Source: Chara braunii
Lineage: Eukaryota; Streptophyta; Charophyceae; Charales; Characeae
DNA: 32,297 bases
NCBI GenBank assembly: GCA_003427395.1
Contig: BFEA01000416.1
Span: 905,249 to 937,545 of the forward strand
Direction of reading: 5' to 3'
Below, in pieces: positions 9,390-18,776 of the stretch (positions within the stretch are counted from its first letter, which is position 1; every line of letters starts with the position of its first letter). The translations under genes were made by a program, and so were the position numbers. The notes beneath the pieces were generated by a model. It did not search any database. It was not told where the DNA came from and saw nothing but the letters and a program-made list of their open reading frames with translations.

Positions 9390-9660
9390 CATCAATCATT
9401 CGAACCTGGAACAAAATGGCATGCTGACCCCCTTCTGGCTATGCCAAGCAGGCAAATCGGAGAAGCATGTTTGGTCTGCTTATCATTCCAGTGTCTATGG
9501 CCCTCAGGCTGGCTCCGATACATACCAACTGCGTTAAAACGAGAATGACTCTTCAGCCAGAACATGGGAAGATACACCACTACATTTTTTTGTCTTTTGC
9601 GCATGTGGTGAGCAGTGGAGCAAAGCCCTATGCTTGAACAACAAGTACTTTTGACCCGTC
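9390..9660 (+). pseudogene. LINE-related fragment (duplicate of 10130-10270)
   Basis: The DNA around 9536-9640 (GAGAATGACTCTTCAGCC, AACATGGGAAGAT, GAGCAGTGGAGC) is alignable with 10162-10260 (GAGAATGAATCTTCCGATGG, AACATGGAAAGAT, GAGTAGTGGAGC), which adjoins a LINE C-terminal segment. No frame stays open. I read it as a second, more decayed copy of that LINE region. Confidence 0.4.
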
Positions 9661-9949
9661 ACATGGAGAGCCTGGACACTCCTCGCGCACCCCAAAAACC
9701 GAAGCGACCGGGTAGGCAAACCCCCAAAACTTGCGGTGGCATGCATGCTGCGTCGGAGAAAATGGCCGGGAAACGTGCCGGTGGTTTGCGTGTGTTGCTA
9801 TCAATGTGAACCTAGCTTTCCGGAAAAAGAAAAAAGAAAAAAAGAAAACAATGTGAGCCTAGTAACTGGCCTCTACGACACCCTGGACTTTGTGGCGTGT
9901 GCAGGGTCAGATGGCCTCTGCTCATGCTGGCTCATTTGCACACAGGCAA

Positions 9950-10228
9950 ATGACAATAGAGCGAGCGGCTCTATATGTCCTTCCCGAGGGTCAACTACTA
10001 ATGAGATGGTGGGACAGGATATGGCCCGGCCTATGGAATTGTGGTGAGGCTGGCTGGCCAAGGGACTGGAGTACCATCCTACTGGCCCACAGCCCAAAGC
10101 ATGATGGGGTTCGATTTCTTGCCAACTGGTTCCATACAGGCAGGACGGCGCTCTTATTGCAAAATGAGAATGAATCTTCCGATGGAACATGGAAAGATTC
10201 ACCCCGGGCCCATGATTTTTGTCGGTGA
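9950..10228 (+). pseudogene. LINE ORF2 C-terminal fragment
   Basis: An open frame containing RWWDRIW, then WPRDWSTILLAH, then FHTGRTALL parallels the LINE at 610-1524 (RWWDRVW, WRAILLGH, FQLGRRTVL) in the same order and spacing. This is the junction between the zinc-binding segment and the C-terminal module of ORF2. The frame ends at 10228. Another frame just downstream reads IPLAKRIG and LNLDVFHAE, which recurs inverted at 10416-10475. Confidence 0.5.
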
Positions 10229-10318
10229 GTAGTGGAGCCAGGTCCTATATCTGGACCCAGAGGTGCACTCATGAGTGGGCGGATGTCATTCATGTCTTCA
10301 AGGCCATCATAGAGACTC

Positions 10319-10475
10319 AGGGCCAGATCCCACTGGCAAAGAGGATTGGAATAAGTGTCTGAATCTGGACGTGTTCCATGCAGAGATGCAGAAAAGCAGA
10401 TCAATCACAATTTTTTGCACCTCTCCACAAACACGTCCAGATTCAGAGGCTTATTTGCTAGTGGGATCTGGCCCT
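10319..10475. repeat. imperfect inverted repeat with coding-like arms
   Basis: Left arm 10319-10391 and right arm 10416-10475 are reverse complements over AGGGCCAGATCCCACT and GAATCTGGACGTGTT, separated by about 25 bp. Both arms, read in the appropriate direction, give GQIPLA and LNLDVF. Confidence 0.7.
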
Positions 10476-10521
10476 CATTCTGTTCAGATGGTCATCTGTG
10501 GCAAATGACAAGTCTGTATAA

Positions 10522-10655
10522 GGGACGCTGGACCCGTTTTCCAGCAGGTGACGCTCCCCACCAATAGATGGAGCCTCTCCCCTACTGGTAGTGGTGTCTG
10601 CTCTTATCACCATCACTACCGTCGGCGGGGAATAAAAAATAAAAATAAAAAAAAA
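10522..10655 (+). repeat. SINE-like element, copy S2 (most complete)
   Basis: Starts GGGACGCTGGACCCG just after GTATAA, continues through the core CACCAATAGATGGAGCC and the hairpin (GGTAGTGGTGT, loop CTGCTCTTATC, then ACCATCACTACC), and ends in GGGGAATAAAAAATAAAAAT and more A. This copy fixes the element's orientation: 5' GGGACG to 3' A-rich tail. Confidence 0.8.
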
Positions 10656-10849
10656 TCAAACACTTGAACAAACCTCAAGAAAAATGGAGAAAACTAAACC
10701 ACCAGTTCTTCCTAAAGTAGTGCCCATTAACAAGCCACCATGTTATATTAGGAAATGTACCGGTCACTACAGGAGCGCCCAAATTCATCCGACTAGAAAC
10801 GTCTCTACTCTTATTTTTTTCCACGTCTGATAGCTGGGCCAAGTACTGG

Positions 10850-10983
10850 TGTTTTTTTTTTTTCTTCTTCTTCTTCTTCTTCCCAAATGACAGGGCTTTT
10901 TTTTTCTTCTTCTTCTTCCCAAATGACAGGGCTCCATCTATTGGTGGGGAGCATCACCTGCTGGAAACCGGGTCCAGCGTCCC
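10850..10983 (-). repeat. SINE copy S3, with duplicated (AAG)n tail
   Basis: Minus-strand GGGACGCTGGACCCGG starts at 10983 and the core runs to about 10929. The hairpin is missing. The tail is (AAG)n and is present twice: CCCAAATGACAGGGCT plus a CTT-rich run occurs in two adjacent copies (10863-10898 and 10903-10932). Confidence 0.7.
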
Positions 10984-11119
10984 TGTACAATACAATGTCA
11001 CATGTATCAATGTCTGGTGATTGTTTAATTAAACCACAGTACGTTTCCCAGCCATTTTTTCAGAGTCACCACGTGCAAGCATCTGTGACTCTCGACAAGT
11101 ACGGGGGCGCTGTTTCACT

Positions 11120-11179
11120 GGATATCCATTCAGGCAAAACGGGTAGCATGTGAGGCCCATTTTGCCTGGATCGATATCC
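11120..11179. repeat. 60 bp imperfect palindrome
   Basis: GGATATCC, then TTCAGGCAAAACGGG, is mirrored by CCCATTTTGCCTGGAT then CGATATCC across a 14-base centre. Function unknown; possibly a foldback relic. Confidence 0.6.
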
Positions 11180-11387
11180 AGCAGATCGATATCCAGCGAA
11201 AGGGCATCCCGGAACCGCTCAAAAGTTGCGCCTGCATGCAAAGCCACATAATTATTTGATTTCTTAGCTGGGAAAGGTACTGGTTGTTTAAGGGCTTTTC
11301 TGAACAATGGCTTGGTGTTCCTGGGAAGGAGCTCTTGTTGCAGAGATAATAGGGGGCTGGCAACTACTGCCCTCACCCGGATAGAAA

Positions 11388-11456
11388 GTACGGTCAATAT
11401 CTCGGTAGTATCTGGACTGAAAATTACCCAAAATACAGCTAGAAAAATGACGGTAC
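11388..11456 (+). repeat. foldback element P2
   Basis: GTACGGTCAATAT at the left and ATGACGGTAC at the right bracket TATCTGGACTGAAAATTACC, matching the layout of P1 and P3. Arm pairing is weaker, so this copy is older. Confidence 0.5.
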
Positions 11457-11492
11457 ATTCCTTCCATTTTGGTGGAAGAGGTTAGAAGAGGG

Positions 11493-11534
<42 letters not shown>

Positions 11535-11803
11535 CATTTGTGCTTTCATGAATGGTCAAATGTTGATGCCAACTTCGCACCGAGGGGGCCGGAGAACTTT
11601 TCGGGCCTCTTTTCCCCTTTCCTTCTAATTCGCGGTAGTGGAACTCTCCTGCTTCTGGACATAGATAGTACCAACTGGAAATTTGGCGGCATATTTGGCT
11701 GAAGAGGCAGTGAGGATGAGACCTCAGGGCGATAAATCAATGCTGTAGTGACATCAGCTTAGTGCTGCATTAGCTACAGGCTGAGCATGTATCTGTTGTA
11801 ATA

Positions 11804-11946
11804 GGGGGTGCTGGACCCAATTTCCAGCAGGTGTGGTTCCCCACCAATAGACTGGAGCACCCCCAAACCGGGTTACCATGCGGAAATGCTCGTACCACTC
11901 CCCATAGTAGTCCCAAATCAGTAAAAAAAAGAAAAAAGGAAAAAGG
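11804..11946 (+). repeat. SINE copy S4
   Basis: GGGGTGCTGGACCCAATTTC begins the element, CCCCACCAATAGACTGGAGC is the core, a diverged hairpin region follows, and the end is A-rich (11932-11946). Preceded by GTAATA, as other copies are by GTATAA. Confidence 0.65.
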
Positions 11947-12024
11947 GATGAGTTAGAACTTTGGTCTAAATGGCGGCAGTCAATCTTCTAGGTGCTGGCC
12001 TGGGATCATAGTAGCTGCACGGCC

Positions 12025-12060
<36 letters not shown>

Positions 12061-12138
12061 CNCCTCTTTTGAGAAAAAAAAATTAAGAAGACCTCCCCCT
12101 GCCAGTTTCTCAAATACTATGTATGGTCTTTTTGATAA

Positions 12139-12168
12139 GGGACGCCAGCAACGGAAGGGGTTGTTTTT

Positions 12169-12204
<36 letters not shown>
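12139..12204 (+). repeat. SINE 5' scrap with poly(A) (S5b)
   Basis: GATAAGGGACGCCAGCAACG resembles the SINE 5' end, then the body is lost and a run of over 30 A follows (about 12171-12204), directly ahead of copy S5. Confidence 0.4.
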
Positions 12205-12206
<2 letters not shown>

Positions 12207-12209
12207 TAA

Positions 12210-12272
12210 GGGACGCTGGGCCAGGTTCGCAGCACGCGATGCTCCACACTAAATAGATCGGAGCAGGTTTAG
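12210..12272 (+). repeat. SINE copy S5, truncated
   Basis: Begins GGGACGCTGGGCCAGGTTCG after GATAA, with core traces CTCCACACTAAATAGATCGG. The hairpin and tail are missing or unrecognisable. Confidence 0.55.
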
Positions 12273-12356
12273 GGGTTGCCTGTTTTTCTTTTAAGGATCT
12301 TTCTGTGTCCCCTCTCTGCCTGGCACGTGCCTGATATTCCAAAAAAAAAAAAAAAA

Positions 12357-12453
12357 CGATTGGCCAAGGACACCACCGCAATATTGATTTCTTTCCCCCC
12401 CCCCCCTTCCCTTTGCTGGTTCGAACCCCGACTCTATTTGGCAAGGGATACCA
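12357..12453 (+). repeat. possible tRNA-like repeat unit
   Basis: TTGGCCAAGGACACC at 12360 and TTGGCAAGGGATACC at 12438 look like A-box repeats of a unit of about 78 bp, and CTGGTTCGAACCCCG at 12416 matches a B box. The spacing is longer than in a tRNA and no cloverleaf forms, so at most this is a decayed tRNA-derived repeat. Confidence 0.25.
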
Positions 12454-12633
12454 GTTTTGATTTTCCTTTTTCCCCCCTTCTTTCATCGGGTTATTAAAAC
12501 CCTGGCAGCCTGGCTTTTGGCGGATTGCTGATTTTGGTTCTCAGATCTATCTGTGTACGCATAACTCCTCCTTTGTCTTAGTCCCCTTCTTTGGTCAAGC
12601 TACGCCTCCGTCTACAACATTCAACCTCATCTT

Positions 12634-12636
<3 letters not shown>

Positions 12637-12711
<75 letters not shown>
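12637..12711 (+). repeat. (CT)n microsatellite
   Basis: A TC run of about 75 bp, roughly 455 bp upstream of the paralogous start codon at 13167, paralleling the run at 7745-7813. Confidence 0.95.
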
Positions 12712-12716
<5 letters not shown>

Positions 12717-13166
12717 GATACTTTCTTCATGGATGTTTTGATAACTTCCTTCTCCTTATCAGCTCCCGAGGTCTTGTCCTGCTCGTCTCGTTGAATTCAA
12801 TCGGATCTCACGAAGACGAGTATTGTTGGATCTAAGGAGAGCAGCGGGGGCAGGCGATCTTATTTCGTCCCTCTTTCTGCTCCTCTGTATTTGATGGTTA
12901 ATGCATGAGTGATCTCTCACACACATGTATCGATTGAGTTGTTACCCCGATGACGGAAACAAAGTAGAAATCTGATGTGATCACTTCGATGCATGCTTAA
13001 CTATTCGCAGGAATGAAGAATGGTCATTCTCTCTACTGATTCGATTGCATGGAGTTTCGCTTTGGATTGGTTTGCACGATGGGTGGAAGATAATGCATAT
13101 CGTGGTGTCTATTTGTTCCTTGGATCAATAAATGATTGTTTAGATATACGCGATCAGCCTTATGCC

Positions 13167-13683
13167 ATGTGGACCGATCGCCCCGATCCGAGCGGGTGAC
13201 AACTTCCCATATCCCCGCCACGTCCGTTCCCGTACAACGAGGAAAGGACATGTGTATGTGAGTGGGACATACGAGAAGCCGTCGTCAAGATCTGTGGATA
13301 CCACTATTTCCCTCCCGAAACAAGGTGCTCAGGGTTCGTAGGTGCTGGTTTTGTTATTATCGATGCTCACTTTCTCCCGTACTCATTGATATTGCCTTTT
13401 AACGAAATGATTGTCATCCTATGGATGACGGTGGCACCTCATTGGCCCAAGTCGCCACACTAAACGTTATCGAGAAAGGGGGTTCTACTACCAGACATAT
13501 GGCGAGGACGAACATAAGGAAACAACGACCAGACTGAGACCATGCACGTCGGATTCCGAGCTTTGTAACGAACGACGCCATGACTTAATTCAAAAACGAG
13601 ATCCCACATGCGTACCCTCGCTTTTTCGTTCGAAAAGACGTCGAGTAACTCACATGGAAGTTCAAAAATACTTTTTGGATTAA
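13167..13683 (+). pseudogene. broken paralogue of the 8374 gene
   Basis: Starts ATGTGGACCGA like its partner. It is disabled by TGA at codon 11 (13197-13199) and by a small deletion after APHWP (about 13446-13465) that shifts frame and removes the CTEC motif. After compensating for the shift, RYRERGFYYQ, EDEHKE, TRLRPCTSDSEL, ERRHDLIQKRD and FRSK follow the partner closely, and the frame ends YFLD with TAA at 13681-13683. Shared PFPYNEER, VCEWD, CSGFV, GFVIID and VAPHWP confirm homology. The copies are about 4.8 kb apart in direct orientation and well diverged, so the duplication is old. Confidence 0.7.
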
Positions 13684-13925
13684 ACGAACGTTTGAAAGCA
13701 GCGCGCGCTATTTTCTTTTCCACGCGTCTATAGCCATTTCTCACTAAATCGGAACCACACGGGGGATTTTAGTTCCCTCTGTGTCCCCACACTTAATTTT
13801 TCCAAATATCCTTGACACACCTCATTTTGTTGTTCTTTCATGGTCTATTCCACATATTTTACCACTCTAGTTGGAAGACAACATAGGGCATGAGGTTGAA
13901 TGTCACAAGTGTGTGGATCGTGGAT
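13684..13925 (+). other. conserved block downstream of the paralogue
   Basis: Alignable with 8914-9140: CACACGGGGGATTTTAGTTC, CTCTGTGTCCCCACACTTAA and ACAACATAGGGCATGAGG. The duplicated unit therefore includes about 240 bp beyond the coding region. Confidence 0.5.
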
Positions 13926-13979
13926 CTTTTGGACGAGGGGAACCGATCTTAGGGACGTTCTAGTGAGAAGGGTGAGGAT

Positions 13980-14186
13980 ATGAAAGTTTGGGTTACTTCC
14001 ATGTTCGGGGACTCTTTGAAGCTTATCAACGTCAAGGTTGAAGAACTTGATAAGAAGTCGAAGTTAGATGCCCCCAAAAGAGAGAAACTGAAGCGGCTTT
14101 CGAAGGAAAGAGCAAAGGAGAAAAGACAACAAAGAACTGCCAGTAGCGAGAAGAGGAGGCATGCAGTTGCAAGTACGCCAATGTAG
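13980..14186 (+). CDS. short Lys/Arg-rich ORF, probably a transposon fragment
   Basis: 68 codons with a strongly charged helix-forming segment (KREKLKRLSKERAKEKRQQR). It lies immediately before the LINE C-terminal module at 14254 and may be a frame-shifted upstream part of the same element. No domain recognised. Confidence 0.25.
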   Translation: MKVWVTSMFGDSLKLINVKVEELDKKSKLDAPKREKLKRLSKERAKEKRQQRTASSEKRRHAVASTPM

Positions 14187-14253
14187 AATTCGACATCCAC
14201 CACTCGTGCCAAGTCGAAATCTCGAGGGAGTTCGAAGAGGAAGCCAAAGATAA

Positions 14254-14583
14254 TTGAAATCTCGGATGATGAAGATCAGAGCACAATGGAAAAAAACTAA
14301 GCCTAAACTTATGAAACTACATCAGAAGAAAGATATTAAAGAAACAATCCAATACTTCGATTTGAATTGGATGGGAGGAACTGAAGGGAAGGGTCAGGGT
14401 AAGGTGGAGTGGCCAGAAGGGATGAAAGAATCTCTCAAGAGAGACTTTCATCTCTGCTTTTTGGACTGGTTCGCGCTGCAGCCAAGGTCTTCTCTTAGAT
14501 CTCCTAATTGTTTTGCAGATCCCTTCCCTCCTTCACAACTCGCTGTGGTGGATTTGCAGTGGTTTGGTAGAGAGGGGGAATGA
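14254..14583 (+). pseudogene. LINE ORF2 C-terminal module
   Basis: 109 codons aligning along their length with the C-terminus of the LINE at 610-1044: QWKK...DIKETIQYF...WMGG against RWKS...DIKDRITQF...WLGG, and DPFPPSQLAVVDLQWFG against DPFPPHPLSLDVSWMG. The stop falls at the equivalent place. Zinc-binding and reverse-transcriptase parts are missing, so this is a 5'-truncated relic. Confidence 0.6.
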
Positions 14584-14711
14584 TTTTCAATTGATTTCTG
14601 AAGGGCAAGGTAACTTGTTATATTAGTCTGATCTGGCGGTCCAAGAAGGACTGAAGAGGCGTCACTGACCCTATTTATGACTATGTTAAAAGGTAAAATG
14701 TGGGATTCGAT

Positions 14712-14754
14712 GAGGACGCTGGACCCCACCAGTGGACTGGAGCCACCCTTAGGG
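14712..14754 (+). repeat. SINE scrap S6
   Basis: GAGGACGCTGGACCCCACCA then GTGGACTGGAGCC joins the SINE 5' end to its core with an internal deletion. Confidence 0.45.
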
Positions 14755-14759
14755 TAGAT

Positions 14760-16434
14760 AGGAAAGCATGCCTAAAACATCATTCATATTCGTCTCAAGG
14801 GATGTTTAAAAAAAAGAAAGGAGCGGGAGGTGCTAAGCAGAACTTACAAGCGAAAATAGAGAGCATCAGCGAGCTATCCGATATTAAACGGGTGTTTGAG
14901 GCTCTACTACAGGGTATGAGAGACCCGAAAGGCAAGGGCCTGGTGATTGAACCCAGGTCGTCCAAGCCTGATGAATAGGGATGATGTCGAGGACTTTGAC
15001 AAAGGCGGCATGGCCACGTATACGAAACTTTGTTTGGAGTACTATAGCTCGCTGCACTATATCCGGGTGTAGGAGCTGTGTAAAGAAAGGAATGTATAGT
15101 ATTTTAGAAAAAACATGGGATTTTGGGAGCTCGTGCAGCTCGACATCCAAGACTATGCTTATTCTCTCAACCACGAGCGTGGAACACGCAAAACCGAACA
15201 GTCATATAAACAGGAAAGTATGCTAGAAAGTAAGAGCGGCAACGCCTTGGAGGAGGATGGCAGTGATGCAACCAGGGTAGCTTGAAATCACTTCGCAAAT
15301 TAGTAATGCGCATCATCGTAGTAAAAAAGATTGTTGATGCATCGATAAGGCCTTTTTTGAACATATTCATGTGTTGATCATATTGTTGGCGTGTTTGAGA
15401 GGTGATGTGAGATGGGATAAAGCTTACATTAAATTCTGGTTGAGGCTAGCACAGGATGAATGAGAAAACGCTTACGCTAGATTCTGGTTGAGGCTAGCAT
15501 AGGATGAATGAGAAAATTTGTTGAGTGATGTCCCTCAACCATAAGTTGGTTTATGTGGGGAAGACAGAAAGGGTGCTCTGAGGTTGGTGGGTGAAACACT
15601 GCCGCTTTATTAACATTACTAGCAAGCATAAAGTCCACAGTGGAAAGTTGCATGAAAGAGTGGTTTTGGGAAGATGTTCTAACCACCTTTCTTGTTGACG
15701 TTTATGCTAGGAAAGCTCAGGCTGTATGGCTGAAAGTTAGGTCAGTTGGATATATTCTGCATAATCAAAAACGTTTCGTATAGTGCAACTCGTTTAAATG
15801 TATTTGTGCAAACTTCGCCCTGCTCAAGATTAAAGGGCATGTTGCAGTCAAAATCAGTGAAGTGGATGGAATTAACTTTTTTCTCTTCAACTCTAAAAAT
15901 GTTCATTTTCTTAGTTCTATTGCATCGTGTGATGGTTTGAACCGAGTATGCAATGAAGCTCTGAAACACTTTGAAAAATAGGGGTAGACTCGAACTAGTT
16001 TCGGATTGACAGTGGCATTGTCTGTAAGAAAGAAGAACCATGTCGTCCGGGGGTGTTCCAAGTGAGTATGTTTTCAAAGTTGAATAGGCTTTCGCGGGTT
16101 TAGTTATGACCCCACTAGATCGCAACACAAGCAGAACTTGGATTGAGTGGCCGATGAGGTACGAAGCGGGCCTAAAAAACATATTCCTAAACAATGAGAA
16201 CCATAAGAAGAAAGTGTGGTATTTTGGTTGGAATGAAGACAAAGTAAAATTTATTTGGCCTTGGAAAAATTTCTAACTGGGATAGTCAGGGTGAACTACA
16301 ATATGCCTATAGAATGGCTAAGGAAAATGACAAGGAAAAACGACGACAAGTAGTATCAAACTCCCTAAGTCCTTTCAGAGCTGCGTTTTGGGTTTTATTG
16401 CTGGCTTTAAATGTGTTAACTTAAAAAGTTAAAG
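14760..16434. other. degenerate coding-like sequence, nothing recognised
   Basis: Plus-strand frames in 15640-16330 read as stretches of ordinary protein-like composition (WFWEDVLTTFLVDVYARKAQ; ALLKIKGHVAVKISEVDG) broken by stops and shifts, which suggests a dead gene or transposon ORF. A competing 166-codon minus frame (15742-16242) overlaps the same DNA. I cannot assign either. A 14700-14978 frame is likewise unassigned. Confidence 0.3.
15422..15517 (+). repeat. 48 bp tandem duplication
   Basis: Units 15422-15469 and 15470-15517 share TTCTGGTTGAGGCTAGCA and GGATGAATGAGAAAA. Confidence 0.85.
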
Positions 16435-16725
16435 TGTCTCATTTCAAGTGTACGTGCTTCGTTGGAGGCGAGTGTGCAACAATTGCCGATGCGTTCGAGG
16501 GAGTTGAGTGTGGTGTTGAGTTGCATTTGGACACTACAACCTTGCAGGTGTGGGGTGGATATCACAACCGGTATGGTTTCACTTTTAACACCATGTCCCG
16601 GCTATCGTGGTTAAGATATTTGACTCTTGGGGTTGAGACCGAGGCCGCCGGTTCGAATTTGTGCAGGAGCACAGAGGAGGATTTAACCCTGTGAAAGTAC
16701 AGATCCATATAACCAAACTGGGAAG
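16435..16725 (+). repeat. duplicated tRNA-like unit, copy 1
   Basis: Alignable with 16796-17086 at a constant 361 bp offset (TTGAGTTGCATTTGGACACT, TTTTAACACCATGTC, GACTCTTGGGG). Near the end, ATCGTGGTTAAGATA resembles a pol III A box and CCGGTTCGAATT a B box about 40 bases later. An anticodon-like stem TTGAC/GTTGA with a 7-base loop lies between. The T and acceptor stems do not pair, so this is a tRNA-derived repeat, not a tRNA. Confidence 0.5.
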
Positions 16726-16795
16726 GCTTTCACAAACTGTCGTGTAGGACAATTAGCAGTCTGATACAGTGTGCAGGTTAAGTACCCGTAGCGGT

Positions 16796-17086
16796 ATGAT
16801 CAAAAGAAGTGTGCGTGCTAGGTTGAAACTTAGTGTGCGACAATTGTCGATGCGTTCGGGGGAGTTGAGTGTGGTGTTGAGTTGCATTTGGACACTACAG
16901 CCTTGCAGGGGTGGGGTGGATATCACGACCGACATGGTTTTACTTTTAACACCATGTCTTGGTTGTAGTGGCTAAGATACTTGACTCTTGGGGCCAAGGT
17001 GGCCGGTTCAAATTCGTGCAGGAGCAAGGAGGAGGATTTAGGCCCTAGGAAGTACGGATCTATATAACCAAATTTGGGTGATTTAA
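16796..17086 (+). repeat. duplicated tRNA-like unit, copy 2
   Basis: Same layout: GTAGTGGCTAAGATA, stem TTGAC/GCCAA, then CCGGTTCAAATT. Between the copies both sides of the anticodon-like stem have changed while most pairs remain, but the sample is too small to claim selection. Confidence 0.5.
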
Positions 17087-17189
17087 GCCAAGAGATTGTC
17101 AATGTGAACAATGAAAGAAGAGATAGAACATCTAACCTTGGTGTTGTTGTATGGACATACAACATTAAAGCACCAGTACATGCCAGCTA

Positions 17190-17510
17190 TCGACCGCGGG
17201 CCCCTTTTGGAGGCCGCCCACAACTGATTTATTTTATCTACAACGCTCGACCTCCTAAATTTTTCGGAGAGCCTCAAAACTTATCCAATTGCCTGGTGCC
17301 ATGTACTGGTGGTTTAAAAAGATGTTCACTCAACTTCCTCATGAGGACATCTATCACACAATTGACTAGTTGGTTGGTTGGTTTGCAAACAAATGGATCA
17401 AATGAATTCGAATTAACACGCGGAAAAAACTTGCGACCTATTGTAAGTCTCATAAAGAAGCCAGATGGAAATTAGTCCGGTTGAGTAAATTAATTTTGCT
17501 GACCAAGCTC
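17190..17510 (+). pseudogene. possible retrotransposon gag-like remnant
   Basis: One frame gives ARPPKFFGEPQNL. A frame shift away, the sequence continues LPGAMYWWFKKMFTQLP then HEDIYHTID, a stop, LVGWFANKWIK, a stop, and a Lys-rich end. The order (short Pro/Phe motif, then a WW-containing helix) resembles the start of Ty3-type gag capsid regions. I cannot confirm it and no pol sequence is adjacent. Confidence 0.25.
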
Positions 17511-17577
17511 CAGCTTGATAATAACATTTTTTTTGTGGGGAATTTGGTTCTCTTTCAAAAGAGAGTCATCAACATAG

Positions 17578-17703
17578 GACGGAGAGCCACCTTCTTCCAC
17601 CGGATACAACATACGGTCATTATAGTTGCATTTAGATTGAAAGATAACCCAAATATGACTATAATGATCGGAAGTTGTATTCAGTGGAAGAAGGTAGTCC
17701 TCC
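17578..17703 (+). repeat. foldback element P3, long arms
   Basis: The left arm (17581 on: GGAGAGCCACCTTCTTCCAC, GGATACAAC, CGGTCATTATAG) and right arm (ending CTATAATGATCGG, GTTGTATTC, GTGGAAGAAGGTAGTCCTCC) are reverse complements over about 60 bases each with few mismatches. The core is related to P1 and P2. A MITE or foldback transposon relic. Confidence 0.7.
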
Positions 17704-18742
17704 ATTGGCTTGTGCAATGTGCATGTACTCCAAGTACACGTTCATCCAATCACTTGGCATTGTCAGTAAGGTCATAAACGGGAAAAGATACATTCACGTT
17801 GTGTTGTCATTTTTCTTTTTTTCAAAAAGACGATGCTGATGGAAGAAAGGAGGCAGAAACACGCTTGGATTCGGTGGAGAAATGATACGTGGAAGGACTT
17901 ACCCTCGTACAAATTGATATGAAATCCTTATTTTTTTAGAAATTAAGAAGAGTGTATTTAAATAGGACAAGTCAATTTTAGTTGCACACAAGTTTAAAAA
18001 TAATGGTACGATTTGGTCGTTCGGGCCTTTGTGTTTTCAGACCTATAAGGTTATTGCCTCATATAGTACAAAAATTGCACAATCGTCACAATCAAAAACA
18101 TTATATTATCCTTCGCATATCACAAAACTATAACAACTTAGGTCTGGTATGATGTGGTATGCTCACACTTGCTGGAGAGTTAAGAAAATTAAATTACCCA
18201 AGTAAAATAGTTCTTGTTGGTTTAAAATGGATGAAATATAGGGATAAAGCTCCTTTTTTGGGGTTATATACAGAGAATTGTGAGAAACGTGTTAGAGTGA
18301 AGTATGCAGCCCCACTGAAGTGTGCCGACTGGGCAACTGCGAGAAAAGTTGACGGGCCTGATGGTGTCGCATATCGCCATGATTGACTTTGGACTTATCT
18401 TTGACACACGAACTCGGTGGTTAAAAGTGCGCAGGTGCATATCTGGTCTTCATACAAAATTTTGGATCAGTCTCAATGGCTAACATTGCTTTCACTGCAT
18501 CACGAGAAACGGGAAGTTGTTTGACGACGCACAGGAAAAATCGACATGCCACCCCGATAAGAGGTTTATCGACTCAGCAAGGTCGGGTTTGTTTCCGCGT
18601 GATTGAGTACTAGGTTTTTGATACTGGGAAGGGCTTAAACCACATGTACCTCCGAGCCTGTTTTTGCCAAGTTTGAATTTCACTGTGCTCCGAGTTTTGT
18701 CGAGCCTGTGTCCCACTTCATTTTCTTTCTGGAACTCTCACG

Positions 18743-18772
<30 letters not shown>
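17704..18772. other. AT-rich, no gene recognised
   Basis: A 75-codon frame at 18159-18386 has no known motif. A run of about 30 A (18743-18772) leads into the tandem repeat that follows. Confidence 0.4.
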
Positions 18773-18776
<4 letters not shown>

